Shown: positions 51,060 through 62,297, counted from the first letter of the stretch. The stretch is DNA of 64,000 nucleotides from Sorangium cellulosum So0157-2 (GCF_000418325.1 NC_021658.1:9562001-9626000); one strand, 5' to 3'. The notes: generated by a model not told the origin, from the letters alone. Program-made: numbers and translations.

Positions 51060-51611
51060 ATGACCATGATGGAGCCGAAGATCGTTCACGTTGGACCTTA
51101 CCCCCTTCGGCTGCCCGAGCTCTGGTACGAGGAGGGTGACGTCCGCGAGAAGCCCGGCTTCTTCGGGTACAACGCCGTCGCCATCGTGGGGGTGAGCTTC
51201 GACTTCTACGTCCTCGTCGGGCGGGGGCGGGACGAGGAGGAACGACGGCGGCACGTCGACGGGTTCGTGAAGGGGAAGGCACCGCTGCGTCACCTCCGCG
51301 AGCGCACGAGCTGGCAGGGCATGGCGTTCGAGCAGCACCGACTGGAGGAGTGCACGAAGCTCGCCCCCGGGGCGGTGTACGAGCTGTTCCTCTGCGAGGC
51401 CTACGGCGACCTGCTTCTGTTCGGCTTCGGCTTCGTCGCGCCGCTCGAACAGGAGGAGTCCCTGCGGACGCTCTTCACGACGATGGTGAGCGGCGCCATC
51501 GTGGAGCGGGGCCATTCGCTCCACGGGGGCGGCGCCGGGGGCGGTGGCGGCGCTTCACGCGCCGCCGCAAAGCCCAAGCGAAGCTGGTGGCCCCTGTTCC
51601 GGTGGCGGTAG
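51060..51611 (+). CDS. hypothetical protein
   Basis: About 183 residues from ATG 51060 (MTMMEPKIVHVGPYPLRLPE); ATG 51066 is possible. Mixed alpha/beta with no signal, domain-like from IVHVG to SGAIVERGHSL, then a Gly-rich linker and a basic Trp end (KRSWWPLFRWR). No known motif. About 320 bp upstream hold only the palindrome. Confidence 0.65.
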   Translation: MTMMEPKIVHVGPYPLRLPELWYEEGDVREKPGFFGYNAVAIVGVSFDFYVLVGRGRDEEERRRHVDGFVKGKAPLRHLRERTSWQGMAFEQHRLEECTKLAPGAVYELFLCEAYGDLLLFGFGFVAPLEQEESLRTLFTTMVSGAIVERGHSLHGGGAGGGGGASRAAAKPKRSWWPLFRWR

Positions 51612-52057
51612 CGGCGGTTATCGGCCACCCTACTCACGGATGGGCGGATGATGGCCCCCGCGCGCCGGGGGCCTGCTCGACCTTGCGGCGACCCGGGCCT
51701 GATCCGATCCTCGCGTGATCGCCCCCGCAAGCCTCGCCGCCCCCGCTCCTGCCGCGGGCCGTCCCTGCCGCAACGCGCCCGAGCCGCTCCGGACAACGAT
51801 GGCAAGCGTTGCCAGGAGGGCAAGGCTTGCCATGCGCACGCCGGCAATGATTGCCAGGGGGGCAACTCTCGCCACGCGCACGCCGGCCGAGCCGCGCGTG
51901 CGGCCGCGGGGCGACCGCTCGGCGCAGCTGGATCGGTGCGCCGCGCAGCCCGCCTTTCATCGGAAGCCCCTTCGCGCGGAGGGCCGGCACGCCGGTTGCG
52001 AAGTCGCTCTTCCTGCCGGGCTCGCCGGCGATGATCGTAAAAGGTAGGGGACAAGCC
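51612..52057. other. spacer with imperfect direct repeat
   Basis: Two imperfect copies near 51810-51890 of a TTGCCAGG-GGGCAA ... CACGCGCACGCCGGC unit. No supported gene. Confidence 0.45.
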
Positions 52058-52639
52058 ATGAAGACAATCCACATCATCCTCCGTTGCGCTCCCTTCTTAG
52101 GCCTCTTCGCGGTGGCCTTGCCGGGTTGTACAACCGAGTCCTCAGACTCGGTAGAGATCGAGGAGATCCTCTGTGACAAGCTCGCCGAGTGCGGGCAGCT
52201 GAGCGGCGGCGTGACAGCCGAGCAGTGCGCCACCGATACCCGCCGAGCCCACGAGCAGGCCGTCAAGGAGGTGAGCGTATGCACGCCGGTCTTCGCGCAG
52301 CTCCAGAGCCTCATGGTCTGCGCGGCGCAGCAGGAGGGGTGCGAGATCGACGTCGGTGCGGGGCCGGCCGAGCTCCCGGGGGATCATCCGTGCTTCGCGG
52401 AGAACGAGAGCTACAAGAAGGCCTTGCAGGCGGTGGAGCAGGGCCATGAGCCCGACGCGGGAGACCTGTGTGCCTTCTATTATACGAGGGCCATCGATAT
52501 GGTGACGACCCCCGCGACCGGCCAGGCGTGCAAGACGAACGCCGATTGTCCAGACGTCGAGTGTCCGGACCCGGCGCTCGGGAGGGCGGGCTTTTGCCAG
52601 AGCGGCAAGTGCAAGACGGCGATCGACATCTGCAGGTGA
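52058..52639 (+). CDS. Cys-rich lipoprotein
   Basis: 193 residues from ATG 52058. Signal with lipobox ALPGCTT. About 14 Cys in the mature part (LCDKLAECGQL; MVCAAQQEGCEID; ACKTNADCPDVECPD; FCQSGKCK). The pattern resembles the lipoprotein at 5136. Probably disulfide-bonded at the cell surface. Function unknown. Confidence 0.8.
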   Translation: MKTIHIILRCAPFLGLFAVALPGCTTESSDSVEIEEILCDKLAECGQLSGGVTAEQCATDTRRAHEQAVKEVSVCTPVFAQLQSLMVCAAQQEGCEIDVGAGPAELPGDHPCFAENESYKKALQAVEQGHEPDAGDLCAFYYTRAIDMVTTPATGQACKTNADCPDVECPDPALGRAGFCQSGKCKTAIDICR

Positions 52640-52776
52640 GCGCGACGGTCGGATCACCGGGGCAGGACGCGCTCCGACGCCGCCGGGGCGGGACGCCCGC
52701 CGGCGTGAAGAAGACGCCGGAGACCGTCCACGGGCCCGAGCTCGGTCACGTGGACCACGGTCGCCCGGGGGAGTAG

Positions 52777-52988
52777 TCACGGATCTACCCAAGTCCAGAC
52801 GTCCGACAAGAGGCACACATAGGTCGTCGCCTCGCCCATCAACACCGCATCCATCTCTACGTCTGGAACCACCTCGTTTCCTCGTAGACGGGCTCGCCCG
52901 GAGGCACATAGATGCACTGGTTTTTCTGCACACCCCGCGGGTAGAAGCGGTAGACGAGGTCGAGCAGCTCGGAGCGAGTTATCTTCAT
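52777..52988 (-). pseudogene. frameshifted small gene
   Basis: ATG 52988 gives MKITRSELLDLVYRFYPRGV and continues to VYEETRWFQT before a stop at 52857. In the frame one base away the sequence continues as NEVVPDVEMDAVLMGEATTY and ends at 52777 with WVDP. The two halves look like one protein of about 70 residues broken by a single-base indel. Family not recognised. Confidence 0.6.
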
Positions 52989-53845
52989 GGATTCGTCATC
53001 GAGGCGCCGAGTCGCGGGTACTGGAACTTAAACGCGGCTTTTGCCTTGCGGGCCAAATCTGCGCATGCTGTCCGGCGCAAGGGTTCCCAGCCGGCGCCGG
53101 CCGCGACATTGGCGGCGTGCTGGGTGCGCACGGCGGTGAGGTGATCGCGTAACGGGGACCAGGCGAAGCGGCAGCCGGGCGGCTATCTGTGCAGCCCGCC
53201 GGTCCTCCTGACCATCCCCAGCGTCGTCCTGCGCAGCGCCGTCGGCCCTCCCGCGCAACCCGTCGGCCCTCCTGTGCAAGCCCCGGCCCCCTCCTGCGCA
53301 GCCCCATCGACCCTCCTGTGCAACCCGTCGGCCCTCCTGTGCACGCCCCGGCGCCCTCCTGCGCAGCCCCGTCGACCCTCCTGTGCAGCCCCGCCGGCCC
53401 TCCTGCGCGGCCCCTGCGCCCTCCTGCGCACCCCCGCCTGTGTCCTACGCCACACTCGCGCCCGTCCTGCGCGCCCCTCGCGCCCCTCCTGCGCACCCGC
53501 GTTGGTGTCCTTCGTTACCGTCGTCCGGCTCCTGCGCAGCCCCCGGGGGTCTCCTGCGCAGCCCCGGCGTCGTCTCGCGCGCCTTTGTGGTTGCTGCGCA
53601 ACGCTCTCTCCCTCCTCCCTCCTCCCTCCTGCGCCCCCTTCGCCAGCTCCGTGCCCGCTGCCCGCGCCGCATCCTTCCGATGCCGCGGCACACCGCCTCT
53701 CCCAACCCTCGCCCCAGCGCCTCTCTCGCGACGCGACAGACTCGTGCTCTCCTCTGGCCAATGCCTTGTTCGCCGATACCCTCGCCGTTCTTCGAGCCCC
53801 TCATTCCGAGGGGCGCTGGCCCCGGCAAGGAGGCGTATTTCTACC
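52989..53845. repeat. repeat-rich spacer
   Basis: 53208-53600 is an array of degenerate units of about 18-25 bp built on CCTCCTGYGCA-CCCCG. It can be read as low-complexity peptide in several frames, none convincing. The rest up to the 53846 gene holds no supported gene. Confidence 0.65.
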
Positions 53846-54826
53846 ATGGCAAAGGCATCCACCACCACGTCGCCCAGGACCAACAAGGCCTCGAAGAAGC
53901 CCGCTCCGCGCGAGACACAGGGCGCACCTCGCTCCTCGACGAGAGCAGCATACACGCTGAGCGCCGCCCGCGAAGCCGAGCTCCTCCGAGAGGCCGAGTC
54001 GCTCGCCGACAACACCGTGGTGTTTCCAGGCAAGCTCGCCCGGCGCGTCGTCTGGGCGAGCCGCATCCAGCTCGCCGCCGAGCGCGACGCGGCGGATCTC
54101 GTCCGCACCCCCTTCCCCGAGGACGAGCCCCCGCTCACGCGCGAGGAGATCCGCGCGCTGCGCGATAAGATCGAGCTCCTGCGCGCCACGCAATCGCGCT
54201 GGCAAGCCGCGCAGCAGCGCCAGGAGCGGGCCGCAGCGACGTTCGCGAAGCCGGCCGCCGAGGCCGCCCTGCACCGGCAAACGCTCCTCCGCTTCTTCGA
54301 TCTCCGCTTCAAGAAGAGCCCCGAGGGGCAAAAGCGGCTCATGGCGATCCGCGCGGGCAGCGGCGACGCGGACCTGGTCCAGGACGTCTCCGACCTCCTC
54401 TTGCTCTGCTCCGAGCACGCGGAGGCCCTCCACAAGGCGCCTCGCGGCGAGGCCGACGCGGCGGACCGCCTCCGCGAGCTCTCGCCGCTGCTCGCGCGCA
54501 TGCTCGCCGACAAGACGCTCTCTCCCGAGGCGCAGCGCTCGCGCAAGCTCCGCGACGCCGCGTACACGCTCGTCGTGCTCGCCGAGCGGAGGCTGCGCGC
54601 CGCCGCGGAGTACTGGTACGCCGGCACCGACAAGATGAAGGACTATGCGCCCTTCCCCGTCTCCCGCGGCGCCGCGTCCACCGGAGATGAAGAAGAAGAC
54701 GAGGCCTTCGCGGAGGACGGCGCGCAGGAAAGCGACGCCTCGGAGGAGGGCGCAGCGGACGGCGGCGCGACGGAGGGGGGCGCAACGGAAGACGGCGAGC
54801 CGGGCGAGGGCGAGGAAGAGCGGTAA
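53846..54826 (+). CDS. hypothetical cytoplasmic protein with acidic tail
   Basis: 326 residues from ATG 53846; AAGGAGG 12 bases upstream. Helix-rich: LSAAREAELLREAESLADNTVVFPGKLARRVVWASRI, then coiled-coil-like LRATQSRWQAAQQRQERAAATF, and SRKLRDAAYTLVVLAERRLRAAAEYWYAG. The last 50 residues are Asp/Glu/Gly-rich. No signal or membrane segment. A family with several copies in Sorangium, by recollection; function unknown. Confidence 0.7.
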   Translation: MAKASTTTSPRTNKASKKPAPRETQGAPRSSTRAAYTLSAAREAELLREAESLADNTVVFPGKLARRVVWASRIQLAAERDAADLVRTPFPEDEPPLTREEIRALRDKIELLRATQSRWQAAQQRQERAAATFAKPAAEAALHRQTLLRFFDLRFKKSPEGQKRLMAIRAGSGDADLVQDVSDLLLLCSEHAEALHKAPRGEADAADRLRELSPLLARMLADKTLSPEAQRSRKLRDAAYTLVVLAERRLRAAAEYWYAGTDKMKDYAPFPVSRGAASTGDEEEDEAFAEDGAQESDASEEGAADGGATEGGATEDGEPGEGEEER

Positions 54827-55346
54827 TCGCCCCAGGCCGCGGTGGGCGCGTCCAGAGGGGCCGCGCGGCCCGTCGCGACGGGTCGGGGCCCTCAGCCAGC
54901 GCGCCGGCCCGGCCCCAGCCAGCGCGCCGGCCCGGCCCCAGCCAGCGCGCCGGCCCGGCCGGACGCCGCGGGTGGCCCCAGCGAGCGCGCCTGGAGGAAC
55001 CCGCTCAGAACCAGCACGCATACGCATCCGGTGCGGTCCTCGGCGCCGGGCGGCGCCGCTAGGCGCACGGTGATCGTCCGCCGCAAAGGACGCAGTCCGC
55101 GAGAGGAGACACCGCTGCTGCCGTGATCGTCCGCGATCGCGGACTCGCGACCTCGCGGAGCGACGCGACGCGCGCGGCATCTCGTCGACGCACGCCGCGA
55201 GATCCCCCGGCGAGGTCGGCCTGATTCCAGGCGAAGCCCGCGGCGGGACGCGGCACACGCCTTGCTGACACCGAAAGCGCTCGCGGAAATCCGAGAGCAA
55301 CACGTGAGTACCCTCGACGGGTACTCCCACACTCAGGAGCCTTCAC
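54827..55346. other. spacer with three 23-bp tandem repeats
   Basis: 54894-54962 carries three copies of a 23-bp unit (AGCCAGCGCGCCGGCCC...). The period is not a multiple of three, so it is non-coding. The rest has no supported gene. AGGAG before 55347 is the ribosome site of the next gene. Confidence 0.7.
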
Positions 55347-55757
55347 ATGATCGCAAAACGTCTGTTCGTCAGCCTGGCCCTCGTCTCGACGCTGAGCACC
55401 CCCGCGCTCGCCGACGAGCAATTCACCGCGGAGCCGGAGGAAGCGGAGCTGCTGCAGCCCGGCGCGCCGGATGAAGCGGATTTCAGCCTCGCGGTCAGCA
55501 CCACGCAGGTCTGGCCGCAGCGGACCGAGGACTTCTCGACCTATCTGTTCGTCCGCACCGACTGGAAGGTGCATAATCCGAACGCCGAGTACGTGCAGGT
55601 GAACGTGCGCTGCGATCGGTACGGCTACGATGCCTGGTATTGGATCGAGCCCTATGGCACCGTCTCGGGCCGCTGGGGCTGCGAGGGCCGGACGCTCTAC
55701 ATCTTCAACAACGCCCCACAGAACAGCAGCCTCTTCGTCCAGGCGACGACCTGGTAG
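55347..55757 (+). CDS. small secreted protein
   Basis: 136 residues. Signal peptide MIAKRLFVSLALVSTLSTPA cleaved near ALA-DE. The mature part is beta-rich with many aromatic residues (TYLFVRTDWKVHNPNAEYV; YGYDAWYWIEPYGTVSGRWGC) and two Cys that may pair. Looks like a small beta-sandwich. Function unknown. Confidence 0.75.
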   Translation: MIAKRLFVSLALVSTLSTPALADEQFTAEPEEAELLQPGAPDEADFSLAVSTTQVWPQRTEDFSTYLFVRTDWKVHNPNAEYVQVNVRCDRYGYDAWYWIEPYGTVSGRWGCEGRTLYIFNNAPQNSSLFVQATTW

Positions 55758-55892
55758 CAGGCCGCGGGTCGATGCAAACGCTCGGCGAGCTCGTCACGCC
55801 AGAACAGGCGAGGCGCGCTCGCCGAGCGCGCGCCCGGGACGATCGCCCTCCCTGACGAGGCGCTCGCCCGTCGGCCCGGGCGGCCAGGCGCT

Positions 55893-56678
55893 TCAGCCGG
55901 GCGGGCCGGCTTGGCGCGACGGCGGCACCTCCTCGAACACGTCGGCGTCCGGCAAGGACAGGACCTCTTTGCCGGCCGCCTCCAGCCCCTCTCTCGGCAC
56001 ATCGCGGAAGCGCGCGCGGAAGGCCGCGGACGGGCGGAGGGTCACGGCCTGTCCGGTCGACCTGCGCCGGTACGTGGTCTCTACCCCGGCCTCGGTCGCC
56101 TCGACAAGGCTGAGGTTGAGCTTCCCGAGGCTCGCGCCCGTGGCCGCGGCGGCGCCGTCCGCGATGCAGGAGAACTGCACGTTCCTCGGGCTGCGGTGGA
56201 CCACCTCGAGGTCGAAGCTCCGCGCCGGCAGCCCGAGCTTCGCGAGGGCATACCGCCCCATGCGGTAGCCGGCGACGGCCCACGGCCCCGCGCCGCCGTG
56301 GATCGCGGCGACCGCGCGGAGCTCGTCCTCCGGCGCCCCCGGGGCCGAGCCCGCCGCGGGCCGGTGGCCGTGGTCGTGCTGCGCGGGCAGGTGGCCGCCG
56401 TGATGGGCCGCGTGCCCGGGACCGCGATCGGGGTGATGGGCCGCGTGCCCGGGACCGCGATCGGGGTGATGGGCCGCGTGCCCGGGACCGCGATCGGGGT
56501 GATGGGCCGCGTGCCCGGGACCGCGATCGGGGCCGGCAGGCGCCTGCGCATGGACGACGGGCTCGTGCGCAATGGCGGTCGGGGCCTCGGCGCCCCCGCC
56601 GGCGCCCGCGCCGCCACACCGAATCGAGGAAACGGCGGCGAGGAGGATCAACGCCGCGTGGCTCACCGTCTTGCGCAT
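55893..56678 (-). CDS. FmdE-like lipoprotein with His-rich repeats
   Basis: 261 residues from ATG 56678. Lipobox SSIRCGG. Residues about 45-95 are four copies of an 11-residue unit DRGPGHAAHHP plus HGGHLPAQHDHGH, a likely metal-binding region. From residue about 115 an FmdE (formylmethanofuran dehydrogenase subunit E-like) domain: AAIHGGAGPWAVAGYRMGRYAL, FSCIADG and TGASLGKLNL. The typical HGHxCPG of the family is reduced to HGGAGPW, losing its Cys. Possibly a periplasmic metal-binding or metal-delivery protein. Confidence 0.75.
   Translation of the reverse strand: MRKTVSHAALILLAAVSSIRCGGAGAGGGAEAPTAIAHEPVVHAQAPAGPDRGPGHAAHHPDRGPGHAAHHPDRGPGHAAHHPDRGPGHAAHHGGHLPAQHDHGHRPAAGSAPGAPEDELRAVAAIHGGAGPWAVAGYRMGRYALAKLGLPARSFDLEVVHRSPRNVQFSCIADGAAAATGASLGKLNLSLVEATEAGVETTYRRRSTGQAVTLRPSAAFRARFRDVPREGLEAAGKEVLSLPDADVFEEVPPSRQAGPPG
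56402..56531 (-). repeat. four 33-bp in-frame tandem repeats
   Basis: Near-identical 33-bp units encoding DRGPGHAAHHP inside the FmdE-like lipoprotein gene. Confidence 0.95.
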
Positions 56679-57017
56679 GCTCGCTCGATCCTCCGGGAAG
56701 CAGGCGAAGTGTCCCCGTTCGCGCGCGACGTCAAGGGCGTCGGGCCCCGCGGCGCCGCACGCGCGCAGCTTTCCATCCGCGCCGGCGCGCGGATGGAAAG
56801 CTGCGCGCGCGTTGGACGGTTTCGCGCCCCGCCGCCCGAGACCGGGGTAACATGCGGCCGTCATGCGTCGCGCGCCCGTGAGCCACCCCTGCCGCTCGAG
56901 CCGCGCTGGCCTCGCCGGCTCCGCTGGCCTCGCCGGCGCCGCCGGCCTCGCCGGCGCCGCCGGCCTCGCCGGCGGGGCGACGCCCCCCGTGGCCAGGACA
57001 AGAGGTGGTCTCCGCCG
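56679..57017. other. spacer between divergent genes
   Basis: About 340 bp. A self-complementary stretch lies near 56763-56801 (AGCTTTCCATCCGCGCC/GGCGCGGATGGAAAGCT, very strong hairpin). Short 18-bp GGCCTCGCCGGCGCCGCC repeats follow near 56925-56980. Promoters of both flanking genes must be here. Confidence 0.6.
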
Positions 57018-58649
<1,632 letters not shown>

Positions 58650-58659
58650 GGTCGCACGG

Positions 58660-59658
58660 ATGGGTAGATTGAGCTCGCGTAAACGCTCGCGGAAACGATT
58701 CCCGGCCGGGGCGCTCGCCCTGGGAGGGGCCGCGCTCCTCGCCTGCCCCGGCGCCTCGGCGCAGGTGCGCGATCCCGCGGCGGCGGAGGCGCTGTTCGAC
58801 GCCGGCAGGGCCGCGCTCCAGGCGAAGGACTACGACGCGGCGTGCCCGAAGTTCCGGGAGAGCTACGAGCTCGATCCGGCGCCCGGCGCGCTGCTCAACC
58901 TCGCCGACTGCGAGGAGAAGCGCGGCAAGATCGCGACCGCCTGGTCGATCTTCCGGCAGCTCGCGCGCGATCTGCCGGCGAACGACGACCGGCGCCCCAT
59001 CGCGCAGGCGCGCGCCGCGGCGCTCGAGGGCCGCGTGCCGAGGCTCACGATCCGGCTCGCGCCCGGCGCGCCGCCGGAGACGGCCGTGCAGCGCTCGGGG
59101 ATCCCGGTCGGCGCGGGCTCGCTGGGCGCGCCGCTGCCGGTGGATCCGGGCGAGGTCCAGGTGACGGCGACGGCGCCGGGCCGGAAGCAGAAGACGTTCA
59201 CGGTGCAGCTCGCCGAGGGCGCGCAGGCCGAGCTGCTCGTGGCGCCGGAGGAGCCCGCGGCCGGCGGCGGGAGCGCCGGGCCCGCGCTCCCGCCGAAGGA
59301 CGGCCCGCGGGCGGCGGGGAGCTCGATGCAGCGGACGGCCGGCTGGATCAGCGCCGGCGCCGGCGTGGTCGGGCTCGGCGTCGGCGCCGCGTTCGGCCTG
59401 CGCGCCCTCGGGAAGAAGGGCGACGCCGAGCCCTATTGCAACGAGGCCAACGTCTGCGCGGAGCGAGGGATCCAGCTGCAGCAGCAGGGCGCGACCGCAG
59501 GGACGATCTCGACGGTCGCGTTCCTGGTCGGGGCGGCGGCGCTGGGCGCCGGGGCGGTGCTCATCTTCACGGCGCCGTCGTCGGCGCAGGCGCCGTCGGC
59601 CCCGAGGGCGACGGTCGGCGTGGTGCCGGGAGGCGTCGTGGCCAAGGTGATCTTCTGA
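58660..59658 (+). CDS. TPR-like membrane protein
   Basis: 332 residues from ATG 58660, 10 bp after the kinase stop. Signal peptide (ALALGGAALLACPGASA), TPR-like helices (AEALFDAGRAALQAKDYDAACPKFRESYELDP; LADCEEKRGKIATAWSIFRQLARDLP), PEGA-like beta part (PLPVDPGEVQVTATAPGRKQ) and two hydrophobic C-terminal segments (GVVGLGVGAAFGL; FLVGAAALGAGAVLIF). Same domain order as the 1738-3123 protein but without the repeats. Probably a partner of the adjacent kinase. Confidence 0.85.
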   Translation: MGRLSSRKRSRKRFPAGALALGGAALLACPGASAQVRDPAAAEALFDAGRAALQAKDYDAACPKFRESYELDPAPGALLNLADCEEKRGKIATAWSIFRQLARDLPANDDRRPIAQARAAALEGRVPRLTIRLAPGAPPETAVQRSGIPVGAGSLGAPLPVDPGEVQVTATAPGRKQKTFTVQLAEGAQAELLVAPEEPAAGGGSAGPALPPKDGPRAAGSSMQRTAGWISAGAGVVGLGVGAAFGLRALGKKGDAEPYCNEANVCAERGIQLQQQGATAGTISTVAFLVGAAALGAGAVLIFTAPSSAQAPSAPRATVGVVPGGVVAKVIF

Positions 59659-59786
59659 CGGCAGCCGCGGCCGGCGGTGCGCTGGTAATCTCTCGATCCC
59701 TGGAGCCACGCCCGGCATGCAGCCGGCGGTGGCGAGGGTGATCTTTCGCCGGCCGCCGGAGGCGCCGCGCCACGGGAGACGGAGAG

Positions 59787-61406
59787 ATGACGCGCGATCT
59801 CATGAACACTCGACCCATGCTCCGCGCCGCGCTGCTCGCGGCCGCGGCCGGAGCGGGCTGCAACGCGATCATCGGGCTCGAGGTCGGCGAGCTGGATTCG
59901 TCGTCCGGCAGCGCGGGCGCGACGTCGGCGAACGCGTCCGCGGTCGGCACGGGCGGCGGCGGCGGCGCCGGCGGGGACGGCGCCGGCGGGGACGGCAGCG
60001 GCGGGGACGGCACGGGCGGCGCCGGCGGGGAGGCGGCGGACTGCAGCCCGACCCGCGAGGGGGCGGTCCGCGGCGTGTCGGGCGCGTGGGGAGAGCTGTC
60101 GGGCCTGTCGGTCGCCGGCGTCGCGGCGCGGGACGGCGCGGTGACGGCGGTCATCAAGGAGGCGCGGGGGCTCGCCAGCTCGTCCGACAAGGTCGGGTTC
60201 TCGGTCGCGCGGTGGAGCACGTCCGGGGCCCTCGACACCGCGTACGGGATGAGGACCGGCGAGCTGCTCGGCAACATCTGGCCCGAGCACCTGGCCGTCG
60301 TGTCGGACGCCGCCTACGTGACCGGCTGGTCGGACGCCCCGTTCCTCTCGCTCACGCCGGACGGCGAGTGCTTGATCGGCGTGCCCGACGAGAACGGGCA
60401 CAGGCCGAGCTTCCTGGCCGCGCTCGACCCGCTGGGCAAATGCAAGTGGATCTGGAGCGTCGACGCCGAGTTCAACACCTCCCCGCTCGCCCTCGCGGCG
60501 ACGCCCAAGCGGGTCGTGTTCGCGGTCTCGGTCTCGGGACAGGCGACGGCGAGCTCCCGCGAGTGCGCCCTCGGGCCCGGCGACGAGCGCGGCTCCACGG
60601 CGCTCGTGGGGCTCGATGTCGACGGCGCGTGCCTCTGGCATCGCACGTTCGAGTCCACCGCGGCCGTGCACATCGAAGAGCTCGTCGCGGTCCCGGAGAC
60701 CGGGGAGGTGCTCGTCTTCGGCGATTACGATGCGCCGGATGCGGCGATCAAGATCCAGACGAAGGAGCTCCCCCGCACGCCGGATCGCGACCTGTTCGTG
60801 GGGCGCGTCCGGCTGGAGGACGGCGAGCTGACGGACCTCCTCGCGCTCAGGGCCCCTGGGAGCCAGTCGGCAGCGCGACACGGGGCCGCGCTGCTCCCGG
60901 GCGGCGATCTCGTGATCTCCGGAACGTACTCCGGGCCGTCCTTCAATTTCCAGGACGACTGCCCGCTCCTGCCGGACGCGGGGAGCTCGGAGAACACCTT
61001 CGTCGCGCGCGTCTCGAGAGATGGAGTGGTCTGGAGCCGTGGATTCGGCGACGCGGTGAAAGATCAGATGGTCGTCCACCTGGAAGTGGACGAGAGCGGC
61101 GCGATCTACGTGGCGGGGACGCTCGAGGGCGAGATCCCGCTGGAGAGCGGCGAGACGATCGCCGCCGGGACGGAGGAGCTGTCCAGCTATCTGATCGCGC
61201 TCAACCCGAGCGGCAACGTCCTCTGGGGCACCGCGATCGCGGGGAACGGCACCGTGGCTATCTGGTCGGTCGCGCCGGGCGCGAGGCCCGGCGATCCGCT
61301 CCACATCGGCGGCGAGCTGACGGACACGTTCCGTCTCATGGACTTCGGCCGTTCCATCCGGGCGCCGGGAGAGGGGTTCATCGTTCGGCTGCAGGGCATG
61401 CCGTGA
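59787..61406 (+). CDS. propeller-type repeat lipoprotein
   Basis: 539 residues. Lipobox GAGCNAIIGLEVGELD, Gly-rich linker, then a beta-propeller of SBBP/delta-60 type with repeated IYVAGTLEGEIPL-like blades. It shares much of its length, including the lipobox region, RHGAALLPGGDLVISGTYSG and FVARVSRDGVVWSRGFGDA, with the 62298 protein, so they are paralogues. Probably surface-exposed, non-enzymatic. Confidence 0.85.
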   Translation: MTRDLMNTRPMLRAALLAAAAGAGCNAIIGLEVGELDSSSGSAGATSANASAVGTGGGGGAGGDGAGGDGSGGDGTGGAGGEAADCSPTREGAVRGVSGAWGELSGLSVAGVAARDGAVTAVIKEARGLASSSDKVGFSVARWSTSGALDTAYGMRTGELLGNIWPEHLAVVSDAAYVTGWSDAPFLSLTPDGECLIGVPDENGHRPSFLAALDPLGKCKWIWSVDAEFNTSPLALAATPKRVVFAVSVSGQATASSRECALGPGDERGSTALVGLDVDGACLWHRTFESTAAVHIEELVAVPETGEVLVFGDYDAPDAAIKIQTKELPRTPDRDLFVGRVRLEDGELTDLLALRAPGSQSAARHGAALLPGGDLVISGTYSGPSFNFQDDCPLLPDAGSSENTFVARVSRDGVVWSRGFGDAVKDQMVVHLEVDESGAIYVAGTLEGEIPLESGETIAAGTEELSSYLIALNPSGNVLWGTAIAGNGTVAIWSVAPGARPGDPLHIGGELTDTFRLMDFGRSIRAPGEGFIVRLQGMP

Positions 61407-61557
61407 CCGCCGCGCTCGGCATCGAGCGCGCGCCAGCAGAACAGCCCACGACATTTCCACACGGCGCCGCTGAGCCTGCCACGGAAGCGGCGCGGCGCGG
61501 CGCGTGATCCGGCCGCCGCAGGTTGACGCCGGTGGGAACGGGGGCTTCCATTCGAGG

Positions 61558-62241
61558 ATGCGCTCGCTTCACCGATGTTTCCGCCTGGCTCTGCCCGCCG
61601 CGGCCGCCGCGCTGGGCGCGGTCGCGGGGTGCTACCCCGACGTCACCTTCACCGGGGGCCCCGGCGACGCAGGCGCTGGCGGGGACTACGCGGGCACCAC
61701 CGCATCGTCCGCGAGCACCGCCGCCTCGTCCGCGGACGTGGCCGGCTCGGGCGGCGGCGCGGCGAGCTCCGGCGCCGGTGGGGACGGCGGCGGCGCGGCG
61801 GCCTCCGGTGGAGGCGGCGGCGCGGGCGGCGACGGCGCCGGCGGGGGCGCGGCGACCTCCAGCGCGAGCTCCACCTCGGCCACCTCCGGCGCCGGCGGCG
61901 GCGGCACCGTCGACTGCGACGCGGACGACGACGGCTATCGCTCGAAGGCGTGCGAGGGCGGCAACGATTGCAACGACGACAACCCCCTGGTCCACCCCGG
62001 CCAGCCCAGCACGTTCTACGACACGCCGATCAGCCCGGGAGGCGGCTTCGATTACGACTGCAGCGGCGCCGAGGAGAGGGAGTTCCGCTCGATCAACTGC
62101 AGCGGCCTCCTGACGTGCGCGGTGGCATCCAACGTGTTCCTGGCGGATGTCCCGTGCGGGCAGCGCGGCCCGTTCGGGTCGTGCGGCCTCACCTGCCAGT
62201 CCGACATCGTCTTTCCCAATTACCTCAGAGCCTGCCATTGA
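61558..62241 (+). CDS. MopE-like metal-binding lipoprotein
   Basis: 227 residues from ATG 61558. Lipobox AVAGCYP, long Gly/Ser/Thr linker, then CDADDDGYRSKACEGGNDCNDDNPLVHPGQ, the Asp-rich 'putative metal-binding motif' of MopE-like proteins. A Cys-paired end follows (CSGLLTCAV; CGQRGPFGSCGLTC). Small surface protein that may bind calcium or copper. Confidence 0.82.
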   Translation: MRSLHRCFRLALPAAAAALGAVAGCYPDVTFTGGPGDAGAGGDYAGTTASSASTAASSADVAGSGGGAASSGAGGDGGGAAASGGGGGAGGDGAGGGAATSSASSTSATSGAGGGGTVDCDADDDGYRSKACEGGNDCNDDNPLVHPGQPSTFYDTPISPGGGFDYDCSGAEEREFRSINCSGLLTCAVASNVFLADVPCGQRGPFGSCGLTCQSDIVFPNYLRACH

Positions 62242-62297
62242 GCCCGCGCTGGGGCGCTGGCAGCCTGAAGGATGCCGCCCCGCGGAGAGCCGATCCG

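Noticed and set aside
56402..56531. Possible CRISPR array
   Set aside because: 33-bp contiguous coding repeats, no spacers.
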